From positions 61,134,566 to 61,198,565 of the forward strand of contig OX411547.1 of assembly GCA_948146395.1 (NCBI GenBank): a DNA stretch of 64,000 bases, in the 5' to 3' direction. Positions 1 to 10,548 of the stretch are shown here, one piece after another (the stretch's first letter is position 1; each line of letters starts with the position of its first letter). The position numbers and the translations under genes were made by a program. The DNA comes from Fragum whitleyi. Its lineage: Eukaryota; Mollusca; Bivalvia; Cardiida; Cardiidae. The notes below the pieces were generated by a model that was not told the origin of the DNA, searched no databases, and saw only the letters and a program-made list of their open reading frames with translations.

Positions 1-50
1 CAGGTATGCCAATTTGAGCGGCATAGAGCATTGGCTTCGGCCGTGCGGTC
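1..50 (+). repeat. Partial D monomer tail at window edge
   Basis: These 50 bases are the end of a D monomer whose start lies outside the window. The array therefore continues to the left; no array boundary is visible. Confidence 0.95.
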
Positions 51-229
51 TGATCTGGGCTCGCGCGAGAGACCAGGGGACCACCCCAACCTGCAATGCC
101 CAGAGTTCCGGGTCGATAGGTCCAGCCTAAGGGGTAGAAAAACTGCGTACCAAGTCGCCAAAAAGTGAAGAAATTGGGCTTGTTTTGGTCTTTTCAAACG
201 CGAACCGCATACCCTTCTGCTGTGCTGCC
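51..229 (+). repeat. Monomer A (179 bp)
   Basis: Starts with TGATCTGGGC and carries the palindrome at 60-69. Diagnostic bases are GAGAGACC after the palindrome (GAGTGACC in the others), CAATGCCCAGAG, and a run of five A in GCCAAAAAGTG. Its last ~55 bp (TTGTTTTGGTC ... CGCATACCCTTC) closely match the tail of C, grouping A with C. The tail ends CTGTGCTGCC immediately before B, or before C in the B-less HORs. Confidence 0.93.
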
Positions 230-406
230 TGACCCGGGCTCGCGCGAGTGACCAGGGGACCATCTGAACCTGCAACGCTCCGAGTTTCGGGTCGACGGGT
301 CAAGGCAAAGGGGTAGAAAACTGCCTACCAAGTTGCCAACAGTGAAGGCCTTTGGGGGTTTTGGGGTTTTTCAGCAGTGAACCGCGGACCCTTGGGCTGA
401 GCGGGC
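230..406 (+). repeat. Monomer B (177-178 bp)
   Basis: Starts with TGACCCGGGC; palindrome at 239-248. Diagnostic bases are CCATCTGAACC, CAACGCTCCGAG, GGTCGACGGGTC and GCAAAGGGG. Its tail differs from A and C: it holds the variable G/T tract (354-371) and the CCGCGG hexamer, and ends GGGCTGAGCGGGC. B is the monomer lost in seven short HORs. Its G/T tract length decides whether a HOR is 680 or 681 bp. Confidence 0.93.
354..371 (+). repeat. Variable G/T tract in monomer B
   Basis: Two G-runs separated by a T-rich spacer before TTTTTCAG. Variants between the flanks are GGGTTTGTTGGGG (13), GGGGTTTTTGGGG (13), GGGGTTTTGGGGG (13), GGGGGTTTTGGGG (13, here), GGGGTTTGTTGGGG (14) and GGGGTTTGATGGGG (14; at ~7155 and ~26144). 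The 13-base forms give 680-bp HORs and the 14-base forms 681-bp HORs, which explains most of the length alternation. A T-rich outlier lies near 56041-56057. The tract works as a lineage tag for HOR families. Confidence 0.88.
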
Positions 407-584
407 TGACCTGGGCTCGCGCGAGTGACCAGGGGACCACCCGAACCTGCAACATTCTGAGTTTCGGGTCGATCGGTCAAGCCCAAGGGGTAGAAAACCG
501 CCTGCCAAGTTGCCAACAGTGAAGGCCTTGGGGCTTGTTTTGGTCTTTTCAACAGTGAACCGCATACCCTTCCGCTGTGCGGTC
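407..584 (+). repeat. Monomer C (178 bp)
   Basis: Starts with TGACCTGGGC; palindrome at 416-425 within a longer 24-bp dyad (410-433). Diagnostic bases are CCACCCGAACC, CAACATTC, GGTCGATCGGTC and GCCCAAGGGG. A sub-family in the super-blocks carries GGGTAGATCGGTC with GCCAAAGG instead (for example around 9810-9835, 12325, 13685 and 14870). C is about 90% like B over its first ~125 bp, but its tail matches A. Confidence 0.93.
410..433. repeat. 24-bp dyad with 10-bp perfect palindrome core (one per monomer)
   Basis: The core CTCGCGCGAG (416-425) equals its own reverse complement. In C it is flanked by CCTGG (410-414) and CCAGG (429-433), which are complementary inverted arms, with an uneven gap of one base on the left and three on the right. 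The core recurs in A (60-69), B (239-248) and D (594-603) and then in nearly every monomer of the window. D lacks the right outer arm (CCACG). The core is alternating purine-pyrimidine over CGCGCG. A protein-binding or DNA-structure role is possible but unproven. Confidence 0.9.
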
Positions 585-730
585 TGACCTGGGCTCGCGC
601 GAGTGACCACGGGACCACCTGAAGCTGCAACGCTCCGAGTTTCGGGTCGATCAGTCAAGGTCAAGGTCGACCCATTTGGCCAGGTATGCCAATTTGAGCG
701 GCATAGAGCATTGGCTTCGGCCGTGCGGTC
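585..730 (+). repeat. Monomer D (146 bp, shortened and partly replaced)
   Basis: Starts with TGACCTGGGC; palindrome at 594-603. The first ~75 bp align with the other monomers, and the bases CTGAAGCTGCAACGCTCCGAG put it closest to B. From about 661 to 722 it carries a segment not recognisable in A, B or C, with a CAAGGT direct repeat and two overlapping inverted repeats. It is about 32 bp shorter than its sisters. It rejoins the common pattern at CCGTGCGGTC, which also ends C. Confidence 0.92.
661..722 (+). repeat. D-specific segment with overlapping inverted repeats
   Basis: This segment has no clear counterpart in A, B or C. It contains TATGCC (685-690) paired with GGCATA (700-705), loop 9, and the overlapping GCCAAT (688-693) paired with ATTGGC (710-715), loop 16. 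The two stems are mutually exclusive. The GCCAAT/ATTGGC arms are also CCAAT motifs on opposite strands. A sub-family has GGCATTGAGC for GGCATAGAGC (8865, 10694, 15783, 28532, 29211, 30396 and 32936 regions), breaking the last base pair of the first stem. Confidence 0.75.
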
Positions 731-3700
731 TGATCTGGGCTCGCGCGAGAGACCAGGGGACCACCCCAACCTGCAATGCCCAGAGTTCCGGGTCGATAGG
801 TCCAGCCTAAGGGGTAGAAAAACTGCGTACCAAGTCGCCAAAAAGTGAAGAAATTGGGCTTGTTTTGGTCTTTTCAAACGCGAACCGCATACCCTTCTGC
901 TGTGCTGCCTGACCCAGGCTCGCGCGAGTGACCAGGGGACCATCTGAACCTGCAACGCTCTGAGTTTCGGGTCGACGGGTCAAGGCAAAGGGGTAGAAAA
1001 CTGCCTACCAAGTTGCCAACAGTGAAGGCCTTTGGGGTTTTGGGGGTTTTTCAGCAGTGAACCGCGGACCCTTGGGCTGAGCGGGCTGACCTGGGCTCGC
1101 GCGAGTGACCAGGGGACCACCCGAACCTGCAACATTCCGAGTTTCGGGTCGATCGGTCAAGCCCAAGGGGTAGAAAACCGCCTGCCAAGTTGCCAACAGT
1201 GAAGGCCTTTGGGCTTGTTTTGGTCTTTTCAACAGTGAACCGCATACCCTTCCGCTGTGCGGTCTGACCTGGGCTCGCGCGAGTGACCACGGGACCACCT
1301 GAAGCTGCAACGCTAAGAGTTTCGGGTCGATCAGTCAAGGTCAAGGTCGACCCATTTGGCCAGGTATGCCAATTTGAGCGGCATAGAGCATTGGCTTCGG
1401 CCGTGCGGTCTGATCTGGGCTCGCGCGAGAGACCAGGGGACCACCCCAACCTGCAATGCCCAGAGTTCCGGGTCGATAGGTCCAGCCTAAGGGGTAGAAA
1501 AACTGCGTACCAAGTCGCCAAAAAGTGAAGAAATTGGGCTTGTTTTGGTCTTTTCAAACGCGAACCGCATACCCTTCTGCTGTGCTGCCTGACCCGGGCT
1601 CGCGCGAGTGACCAGGGGACCATCTGAACCTGCAACGCTCCGAGTTTCGGGTTGACGGGTCAAGGCAAAGGGGTAGAAAACTGCCTACCAAGTTGCCAAC
1701 AGTGAAGGCCTTTGGGTTTGTTGGGTTTTTTCAGCAGTGAACCACGGACCCTTGGGCTGAGCGGGCTGACCTGGGCTCGCGTGAGTGACCAGGGGACCAC
1801 CCGAACCTGCAACATTCCGAGTTTCGGGTCGATCGGTCAAGCCCAAGGGGTAGAAAACCGCCTGCCAAGTTGCCAACAGTGAAGGCCTTGGGGCTTGTTT
1901 TGGTCTTTTCAACAGTGAACCGCATACCCTTCCGCTGTGCGGTCTGACCTGGGCTCTCGCGAGTGACCACGGGACCACCTGAAGCTGCAACGCTCCGAGT
2001 TTCGGGTCGATCAGTCAAGGTCAAGGTCGACCCATTTGGCCAGGTATGCCAATTTGAGCGGCATAGAGCATTGGCTTCGGCCGTGCGGTCTGATCTGGGC
2101 TCGCGCGAGAGACCAGGGGACCACCCCAACCTGCAATGCCCAGAGTTCCGGGTCGATAGGTCCAGCCTAAGGGGTAGAAAAACTGCGTACCAAGTCGCCA
2201 AAAAGTGAAGAAATTGGGCTTGTTTTGGTCTTTTCAAACGCGAACCGCATACCCTTCTGCTGTGCTGCCTGACCCGGGCTCGCGCAAGTGACCAGGGGAC
2301 CATCTGAACCTGCAACGCTCCGAGTTTCGGGTCGACGGGTCAAGGCAAAGGGGTAGAAAACTGCCTACCAAGTTGCCAACAGTGAAGGCCTTTGGGTTTG
2401 TTGGGGTTTTTCAGCAGTGAACCGCGGACCCTTGGGCTGAGCGGGCTGACCTGGGCTCGCGCGAGTGACCAGGGGACCACCCGAACCTGCAACATTCTGA
2501 GTTTCGGGTCGATCGGTCAAGCCCAAGGGGTAGAAAACCGCCTGCCAAGTTGCCAACAGTGAAGGCCTTGGGGCTTGTTTTGGTCTTTTCAACAGTGAAC
2601 CGCATACCCTTCCGCTGTGCGGTCTGACCTGGGCTCGCGCGAGTGACCACGGGACCACCTGAAGCTGCAACGCTCCGAGTTTCGGGTCGATCAGTCAAGG
2701 TCAAGGTCGACCCATTTGGCCAGGTATGCCAATTTGAGCGGCATAGAGCATTGGCTTCGGCCGTGCGGTCTGATCTGGGCTCGCGCGAGAGACCAGGGGA
2801 CCACCCCAACCTGCAATGCCCAGAGTTCCGGGTCGATAGGTCCAGCCTAAGGGGTAGAAAAACTGCGTACCAAGTCGCCAAAAAGTGAAGAAATTGGGCT
2901 TGTTTTGGTCTTTTCAAACGCGAACCGCATACCCTTCTGCTGTGCTGCCTGACCCGGGCTAGCGCGAGTGACCAGGGGACCATCTGAACCTGCAACGCTC
3001 CGAGTTTCGGGTCGACGGGTCAAGGCAATGGGGTAGAAAACTGCCTACCAAGTTGCCAACAGTGAAGGCCTTTGGGGTTTTTGGGGTTTTTCAGCAGTGA
3101 ACCGCGGACCCTTGGGCTGAGCGGGCTGACCTGGGCTCGCGCGAGTGACCAGGGGACCACCCGAACCTGCAACATTCCGAGTTTCGGGTCGATCCGTCAA
3201 GCCCAAGGGGTAGAAAACCGCCTGCCAAGTTGCCAACAGTGAAGGCCTTGGGGCTTGTTTTGGTCTTTTCAACAGTGAACCGCATACCCTTCCGCTGTGC
3301 GGTCTGACCTGGGCTCGCGCGAGTGACCACGGGACCACCTGAAGCTGCAACGCTCCGAGTTTCGGGTCGATCAGTCAAGGTCAAGGTCGACCCATTTGGC
3401 CAGGTATGCCAATTTGAGCGGCATAGAGCATTGGCTTCGGCCGTGCGGTCTGATCTGGGCTCGCGCGAGAGACCAGGGGACCACCCCAACCTGCAATGCC
3501 CAGAGTTCCGGGTCTATAGGTCCAGCCTAAGGGGTAGAAAAACTGCGTAATAAGTCGCCAAAAAGTGAAGAAATTGGGCTTGTTTTGGTCTTTTCAAATG
3601 CGAACCGCATACCCTTCTGCTGTGCTGCCTGACCCGGGCTCGCGCGAGTGACCAGGGGACCATCTGAACCTGCAACGCTCCGAGTTTCGGGTCGACGGGT

Positions 3701-6700
3701 CAAGGCAAAGGGGTAGAAAACTGCCTACCAAGTTGCCAACAGTGAAGGCCTTTGGGTTTGTTGGGGTTTTTCAGCAGTGAACCGCGGACCCTTGGGCTGA
3801 GCGGGCTGACCTGGGCTCGCGCGAGTGACCAGGGGACCACCCGAACCTGCAACATTCCGAGTTTCGGGTCGATCGGTCAAGCCCAAGGGGTAGAAAACCG
3901 CCTACCAAGTTGCCAACAGTGAAGGCCTTGGGGCTTGTTTTGGTCTTTTCAACAGTGAACCGCATACCCTTCCGCTGTGCGGTCTGACCTGGGCTCTCGC
4001 GAGTGACCACGGGACCACCTGAAGCTGCAACGCTCCGAGTTTCGGGTCGATCAGTCAAGGTCAAGGTCGACCCATTTGGCCAGGTATGCCAATTTGAGCG
4101 GCATAGAGCATTGGCTTCGGCCGTGCGGTCTGATCTGGGCTCGCGCGAGAGACCAGGGGACCACCCCAACCTGCAATGCCCAGAGTTCCGGGTCGATAGG
4201 TCCAGCCTAAGGGGTAGAAAAACTGCGTACCAAGTCGCCAAAAAGTGAAGAAATTGGGCTTGTTTTGGTCTTTTCAAACGTGAAACGCATACCCTTCTGC
4301 TGTGCTGCCTGACCCGGGCTCGCGCGAGTGACCAGGGGACCATCTGAACCTGCAACGCTCCGAGTTTCGGGTCGACGGGTCAAGGCAAAGGGGTAGAAAA
4401 CTGCCTACCAAGTTGCCAACAGTGAAGGCCTTTGGGTTTGTTGGGGTTTTTCAGCAGTGAACCGCGGACCCTTGGGCTGAGCGGGCTGACCTGGGCTCGC
4501 GCGAGTGACCAGGGGACCACCCGAACCTGCAACATTCCGAGTTTCGGGTCGATCGGTCAAGCCCAAGGGGTAGAAAACCGCCTGCCAAGTTGCCAACAGT
4601 GAAGGCCTTTGGGCTTGTTTTGGTCTTTTCAACAGTGAACCGCATACCCTTCCGCTGTGCGGTCTGACCTGGGCTCGCGCGAGTGACCACGGGACCACCT
4701 GAAGCTGCAACGCTCCGAGTTTCGGGTCGATCAGTCAAGGTCAAGGTCGACCCATTTGGCCAGGTATGCCAATTTGAGCGGCATAGAGCATTGGCTTCGG
4801 CCGTGCGGTCTGATCTGGGCTCGCGCGAGAGACCAGGGGACCACCCCAACCTGCAATGCCCAGAGTTCCGGGTCGATAGGTCCAGCCTAAGGGGTAGAAA
4901 AACTGCGTACCAAGTCGCCAAAAAGTGAAGAAATTGGGCTTGTTTTGGTCTTTTCAAACGCGAACCGCATACCCTTCTGCTGTGCTGCCTGACCCGGGCT
5001 CGCGCGATTGACCAGGGGACCATCTGAACCTGCAACGCTCCGAGTTTCGGGTCGACGGGTCAAGGCAAAGGGGTAGAAAACTGCCTACCAAGTTGCCAAC
5101 AGTGAAGGCCTTTGGGTTTGTTGGGGTTTTTCAGCAGTGAACCGCGGACCCTTGGGCTGAGCGGGCTGACCTGGGCTCACGCGAGTGACCAGGGGACCAC
5201 CCGAACCTGCAACATTCCGAGTTTCGGGTCGATCGGTCAAGCCCAAGGGGTAGAAAACCGCCTGCCAAGTTGCCAACAGTGAAGGCCTTGGGGCTTGTTT
5301 TGGTCTTTTCAACAGTGAACCGCATACCCTTCCGCTGTGCGGTCTGACCTGGGCTCACGCGAGTGACCACGGGACCACCTGAAGCTGCAACGCTCCGAGT
5401 TTCGGGTCGATCAGTCAAGGTCAAGGTCGACCCATTTGGCCAGGTATGCCAATTTGAGCGGCATAGAGCATTGGCTTCGGCCGTGCGGTCTGATCTGGGC
5501 TCGCGCGAGAGACCAGGGGACCACCCCAACCTGCAATGCCCAGAGTTCCGGGTCGATAGGTCCAGCCTAAGGGGTAGAAAAACTGCGTACCAAGTCGCCA
5601 AAAAGTGAAGAAATTGGGATTGTTTTGGTCTTTTCAAACGCGAACCGCATACCCTTCTGCTGTGCTGCCTGACCCGGGCTCGCGCGAGTGACCAGGGGAC
5701 CATCTGAACCTGCAACGCTCCGAGTTTCGGGTCGACGGGTCAAGGCAAAGGGGTAGAAAACTGCCTACCAAGTTGCCAACAGTGAAGGGCTTTGGGGTTT
5801 TTGGGGTTTTTCAGCAGTGAACCGCGGACCCTTGGGCTGAGTGGGCTGACCTGGGCTCGCGCGAGTGACCAGGGGACCACCCGAACCTGCAACATTCCGA
5901 GTTTCGGGTCGATCGGTCAAGCCCAAGGGGTAGAAAACCGCCTGCCAAGTTGCCAACAGTGAAGGCCTTGGGGCTTGTTTTGGTCTTTTCAACAGTGAAC
6001 CGCATACCCTTCCGCTGTGCGGTCTGACCTGGGCTCGCGCGAGTGACCACGGGACCACCTGAAGCTGCAACGCTCCGAGTTTCGGGTCGATCAGTCAAGG
6101 TCAAGGTCGACCCATTTGGCCAGGTATGCCAATTTGAGAGGCATAGAGCATTGGCTTCGGCCGTGCGGTCTGATCTGGGCTCGCGCGAGAGACCAGGGGA
6201 CCACCCCAACCTGCAATGCCCAGAGTTCCGGGTCGATAGGTCCAGCCTAAGGGGTAGAAAAACTGCGTACCAAGTCACCAAAAAGTGAAGAAATTGGGCT
6301 TGTTTTGGTCTTTTCAAACGCGAACCGCATACCCTTCTGCTGTGCTGCCTGACCCGGGCTCGCGCGAGTGACCAGGGGACCATCTGAACCTGCAACGCTC
6401 CGAGTTTCGGGTCGACGGGTCAAGGCAAAGGGGTAGAAAACTGCCTACCAAGTTGCCAACAGTGAAGGCCTTTGGGTTTGTTGGGGTTTTTCAGCAGTGA
6501 ACCGCGGACCCTTGGGCTGAGCGGGCTGACCTGGGCTCGCGTGAGTGACCAGGGGACCACCCGAACCTGCAACATTCCGAGTTTCGGGTCGATCGGTCAA
6601 GCCCAAAGGGTAGAAAACCGCCTGCCAAGTTGCCAACAGTGAAGGCCTTGGGGCTTGTTTTGGTCTTTTCAACAGTGAACCGCATACCCTTCCGCTGTGC

Positions 6701-8891
6701 GGTCTGACCTGGGCTCGCGCGAGTGACCACGGGACCACCTGAAGCTGCAACGCTCCGAGTTTCGGGTCGATCAGTCAAGGTCAAGGTCGACCCATTTGGC
6801 CAGGTATGCCAATTTGAGCGGCATAGAGCATTGGCTTCGGCCGTGCGGTCTGATCTGGGCTCGCGCGAGAGACCAGGGGACCACCCCAACCTGCAATGCC
6901 CAGAGTTCCGGGTCGATAGGTCCAGCCTAAGGGGTAGAAAAACTGCGTACCAAGTCGCCAAAAAGTGAAGAAATTGGGCTTGTTTTGGTCTTTTCAAACG
7001 CGAACCGCATACCCTTCTGCTGTGCTGCCTGACCCGGGCTCGCGCGAGTGACCAGGGGACCATCTGAACCTGCAACGCTCCGAGTTTCGGGTCGACGGGT
7101 CAAGGCAAAGGGGTAGAAAACTGCCTACCAAGTTGCCAACAGTGAAGGCCTTTGGGGTTTGATGGGGTTTTTCAGCAGTGAACCGCGGACCCTTGGGCTG
7201 AGCGGGCTGACCTGGGCTCGCGCGAGTGACCAGGGGACCACCCGAACCTGCAACATTCCGAGTTTCGGGTTGATCGGTCAAGCCCAAGGGGTAGAAAACC
7301 GCCTGCCAAGTTGCCAACAGTGAAGGCCTTGGGGCTTGTTTTGGTCTTTTCAACAGTGAACCGCATACCCTTCCGCTGTGCGGTCTGACCTGGGCTCGCG
7401 CGAGTGACCACGGGACCACCTGAAGCTGCAACGCTCCGAGTTTCGGGTCGATCAGTCAAGGTCAAGGTCAACCCATTTGGCCAGGTATGCCAATTTGAGC
7501 GGCATAGAGCATTGGCTTCGGCCGTGCGGTCTGATCTGGGCTCGCGCGAGAGACCAGGGGACCACCCCAACCTGCAATGCCCAGAGTTCCGGGTCGATAG
7601 GTCCAGCCTAAGGGGTAGAAAAACTGCGTACCAAGTCGCCAAAAAGTGAAGAAATTGGGCTTGTTTTGGTTTTTTCAAACGCGAACCGCATACCCTTCTG
7701 CTGTGCTGCCTGACCCGGGCTCGCGCGAGTGACCAGGGGACCATCTGAACCTGCAACACTCCGAGTTTCGGGTTGACGGGTCAAGGCAAAGGGGTAGAAA
7801 ACTGCCTACCAAGTTGCCAACAGTGAAGGCCTTTGGGTTTGTTGGGGTTTTTCAGCAGTGAACCGCGGACCCTTGGGCTGAGCGGGCTGACCTGGGCTCG
7901 CGCGAGTGACCAGGGGACCACCCGAACCTGCAACATTCCGAGTTTCGGGTCGATCGGTCAAGCCCAAGGGGTAGAAAACCGCCTGCCAAGTTGCCAACAG
8001 TGAAGGCCTTGGGGCTTGTTTTGGTCTTTTCAACAGTGAACCGCATACCCTTCCGCTGTGCGGTCTGACCTGGGCTCGCGCGAGTGACCACGGGACCACC
8101 TGAAGCTGCAACGCTCCGAGTTTCGGGTCGATCAGTCAAGGTCAAGGTCGACCCATTTGGCCAGGTATGCCAATTTGAGCGGCATAGAGCATTGGCTTCG
8201 GCCGTGCGGTCTGATCTGGGCTCGCGCCAGAGACCAGGGGACCACCCCAACCTGCAATGCCCAGAGTTCCGGGTCGATAGGTCCAGCCTAAGGGGTAGAA
8301 AAACTGCGTACCAAGTCGCCAAAAAGTGAAGAAATTGGGCTTGTTTTGGTCTTTTCAAACGCGAAACGCATACCCTTCTGCTGTGCTGCCTGACCCAGGC
8401 TCACGCGAGTGACCAGGGGACCATCTGAACCTGCAACGCTCCGAGTTTCGGGTCGACGGGTCAAGGCAAAGGGGTAGAAAACTGCCTACCAAGTTGCCAA
8501 CAGTGAAGGCCTTTGGGGTTTTGGGGGTTTTTCAGCAGTGAACCGCGGACCCTTGGGCTGAGCGGGCTGACCTGGGCTCGCGCGAGTGACCAGGGGACTA
8601 CCTGAACCTGCAACATTCCGAGTTTCGGGTCGATCGGTCAAGCCCAAGGGGTAGAAAACCGCCTGCCAAGTTGCCAACAGTGAAGGCCTTGGGGCTTGTT
8701 TTGGTCTTTTCAACAGTGAACCGCATACCCTTCCGCTGTGCGGTCTGACCTGGGCTCGCGCGAGTGACCACGGGACCACCTGAAGCTGCAACGCTCCGAG
8801 TTTCGGGTCGATCAGTCAAGGTCAAGGTCGACCCATTTGGCCAGGTATGCCAATTTGAGCGGCATTGAGCATTGGCTTCGGCCGTGCGGTC

Positions 8892-9248
8892 TGATCTGGG
8901 CTCGCGCGAGAGACCAGGGGACCACCCCAACCTGCAATGCCCAGAGTTCCGGGTCGATAGGTCCAGCCTAAGGGGTAGAAAAACTGCGTACCAAGTCGCC
9001 AAAAAGTGAAGAAATTGGGCTTGTTTTGGTCTTTTCAAACGCGAACCGCATACCCTTCTGCTGTGCTGCCTGACCTGGGCTCGCGCGAGTGACCAGGGGA
9101 CCACCCGAACCTGCAACATTCCGAGTTTCGGGTCGATCGGTCAAGCCCAAGGGGTAGAAAACCGCCTGCCAAGTTGCCAACAGTGAAGGCCTTGGGGCTT
9201 GTTTTGGTCTTTTCAACAGTGAACCGCATACCCTTCCGCTGTGCGGTC
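8892..9248 (+). repeat. B-less HOR junction 1 (A joined to C at 9071)
   Basis: The A tail (CTGTGCTGCC, ending 9070) is followed directly by a C head with CCACCCGAACC and CAACATTCC. Monomer B is absent and the HOR is 503 bp. The switch lies at or just upstream of the palindrome, because A/B-specific bases end at CTGCC and the first C-specific bases lie within about 35 bp. Confidence 0.9.
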
Positions 9249-10548
9249 TGACCTGGGCTCGCGCGAGTGACCACGGGACCACCTGAAGCTGCAACGCTCC
9301 GAGTTTCGGGTCGATCAGTCAAGGTCAAGGTCGACCCATTTGGCCAGGTATGCCAATTTGAGCGGCATAGAGCATTGGCTTCGGCCGTGCGGTCTGATCT
9401 GGGCTTGCGCGAGAGACCAGGGGACCACCCCAACCTGCAATGCCCAGAGTTCCGGGTCGATAGGTCCAGCCTAAGGGGTAGAAAAACTGCGTACCAAGTC
9501 GCCAAAAAGTGAAGAAATTGGGCTTGTTTTGGTCTTTTCAAACGCGAACCCCATACCCTTCTGCTGTGCTGCCTGACCCGGGCTCGCGCGAGTGACCAGG
9601 GGACCATCTGAACCTGCAACGCTCCGAGTTTCGGGTCGACGGGTCAAGGCAAAGGGGTAGAAAACTGCCTACCAAGTTGCCAACAGTGAAGGCCTTTGGG
9701 GTTTGTTGGGGTTTTTCAGCAGTGAACCGCGGACCCTTGGGCTGAGCGGGCTGACCTGGGCTCGCACGAGTGACCAGGGGACCACCCGAACCTGCAACAT
9801 TCCGAGTTTCGGGTAGATCGGTCAAGCCAAAGGGGTAGAAAACCGCCTGCCAAGTTGCCAACAGTGAAGGCCTTGGGGCTTGTTTTGGTCTTTTCAACAG
9901 TGAACCGCATACCCTTCCGCTGTGCGGTCTGACCTGGGCTCGCGCGAGTGACCACGGGACCACCTGAAGCTGCAACGCTCCGAGTTTCGGGTCGATCAGT
10001 CAAGGTCAAGGTCGACCCATTTGGCCAGGTATGCCAATTTGAGCGGCATAGAGCATTGGCTTCGGCCGTGCGGTCTGATCTGGGCTCGCGCGAGAGACCA
10101 GGGGACCACCCCAACCTGCAATGCCCAGAGTTCCGGGTCGATAGGTCCAGCCTAAGGGGTAGAAAAACTGCGTACCAAGTCGCCAAAAAGTGAAGAAATT
10201 GGGCTTGTTTTGGTCTTTTCAAACGCGAACCGCATACCCTTCTGCTGTGCTGCCTGACCCAGGCTCACGCGAGTGACCAGGGGACCATCTGAACCTGCAA
10301 CGCTCCGAGTTTCGGGTCGACGGGTCAAGGCAAAGGGGTAGAAAACTGCCTACCAAGTTGCCAACAGTGAAGGCCTTTGGGGTTTTGGGGGTTTTTCAGC
10401 AGTGAACCGCGGACCCTTGGGCTGAGCGGGCTGACCTGGGCTCGCGCGAGTGACCAGGGGACTACCTGAACCTGCAACATTCCGAGTTTCGGGTCGATCG
10501 GTCAAGCCCAAGGGGTAGAAAACCGCCTGCCAAGTTGCCAACAGTGAA

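Larger units (their letters stand above)
51..730 (+). repeat. Reference HOR unit (A-B-C-D, 680 bp)
   Basis: First complete unit, used to define the phase. Monomer starts are set at the TGAYCYGGGC anchor just before the palindrome: A at 51, B at 230, C at 407, D at 585, next A at 731, giving steps of 179, 177, 178 and 146 bp. The SacII-type hexamer CCGCGG (382-387, tail of B) and TGGCCA (677-682, D) each appear once in this unit, so either should give a roughly 680-bp ladder. Since 680 is not a multiple of three, any reading frame changes phase from one HOR to the next. Confidence 0.97.
51..9070 (+). repeat. Region 1: ordinary HORs
   Basis: Thirteen D monomers (603 to 8764) at 680-bp steps, except one 681-bp step to 7404 (GATGGGG tract). 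The GGGTTTGTTGGGG tract dominates. Units around 1957 and 3997 share a private G-to-T change in the palindrome exactly 2,040 bp (three HORs) apart, pointing to local duplication. From about 6.2 to 7.8 kb this region matches 25.2-26.8 kb variant for variant at 18,989 bp. No genes are seen. Confidence 0.9.

Noticed and set aside
354..371. Telomeric repeat or G-quadruplex at the G/T tract
   Set aside because: The tract resembles GGGGTTTT but has only two G-runs per HOR and never extends into a tandem telomere array. Further G-runs are too far away for a canonical quadruplex.
462..478. RNA polymerase III internal promoter (B-box) or tRNA-derived SINE origin
   Set aside because: GGTCGATCGG on the plus strand and GGTTCGGGTGG on the minus strand each miss two or more key B-box positions, and no A-box lies at a proper distance. 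No tRNA fold is seen.
661..722. Transposon or MITE insertion in monomer D
   Set aside because: No terminal inverted repeats with a target-site duplication could be defined, and D is shorter, not longer, than its sister monomers. Replacement or divergence fits better than insertion.
51..730. CRISPR array
   Set aside because: The repeats are ~178 and ~680 bp and contiguous, without 25-40-bp repeats alternating with unique spacers. The short palindromes sit in homologous sequence and there are no cas genes.
51..730. Ribosomal DNA intergenic-spacer subrepeats
   Set aside because: Spacer subrepeats can be tandem and G+C-rich, but no rRNA gene appears in 64 kb, and the four-level HOR hierarchy is far larger than a normal spacer.
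603..848. 81-codon open frame on the plus strand in most HORs
   Set aside because: It starts with GTG only, overlaps the minus-strand open frames, shows no known motif, and is kept open simply because HORs are nearly identical. Several copies are broken (for example near 3550 and 53681) with no sign of loss of function.
371..955. 194-codon open frame on the minus strand, repeated in most HORs
   Set aside because: It runs through parts of all four monomers, overlaps other open frames on both strands, is interrupted or extended by 1-bp tract changes, and has no recognisable domain. Its copies differ in phase because the HOR is 680 or 681 bp. It behaves as stop-poor satellite DNA, not as a protein family.
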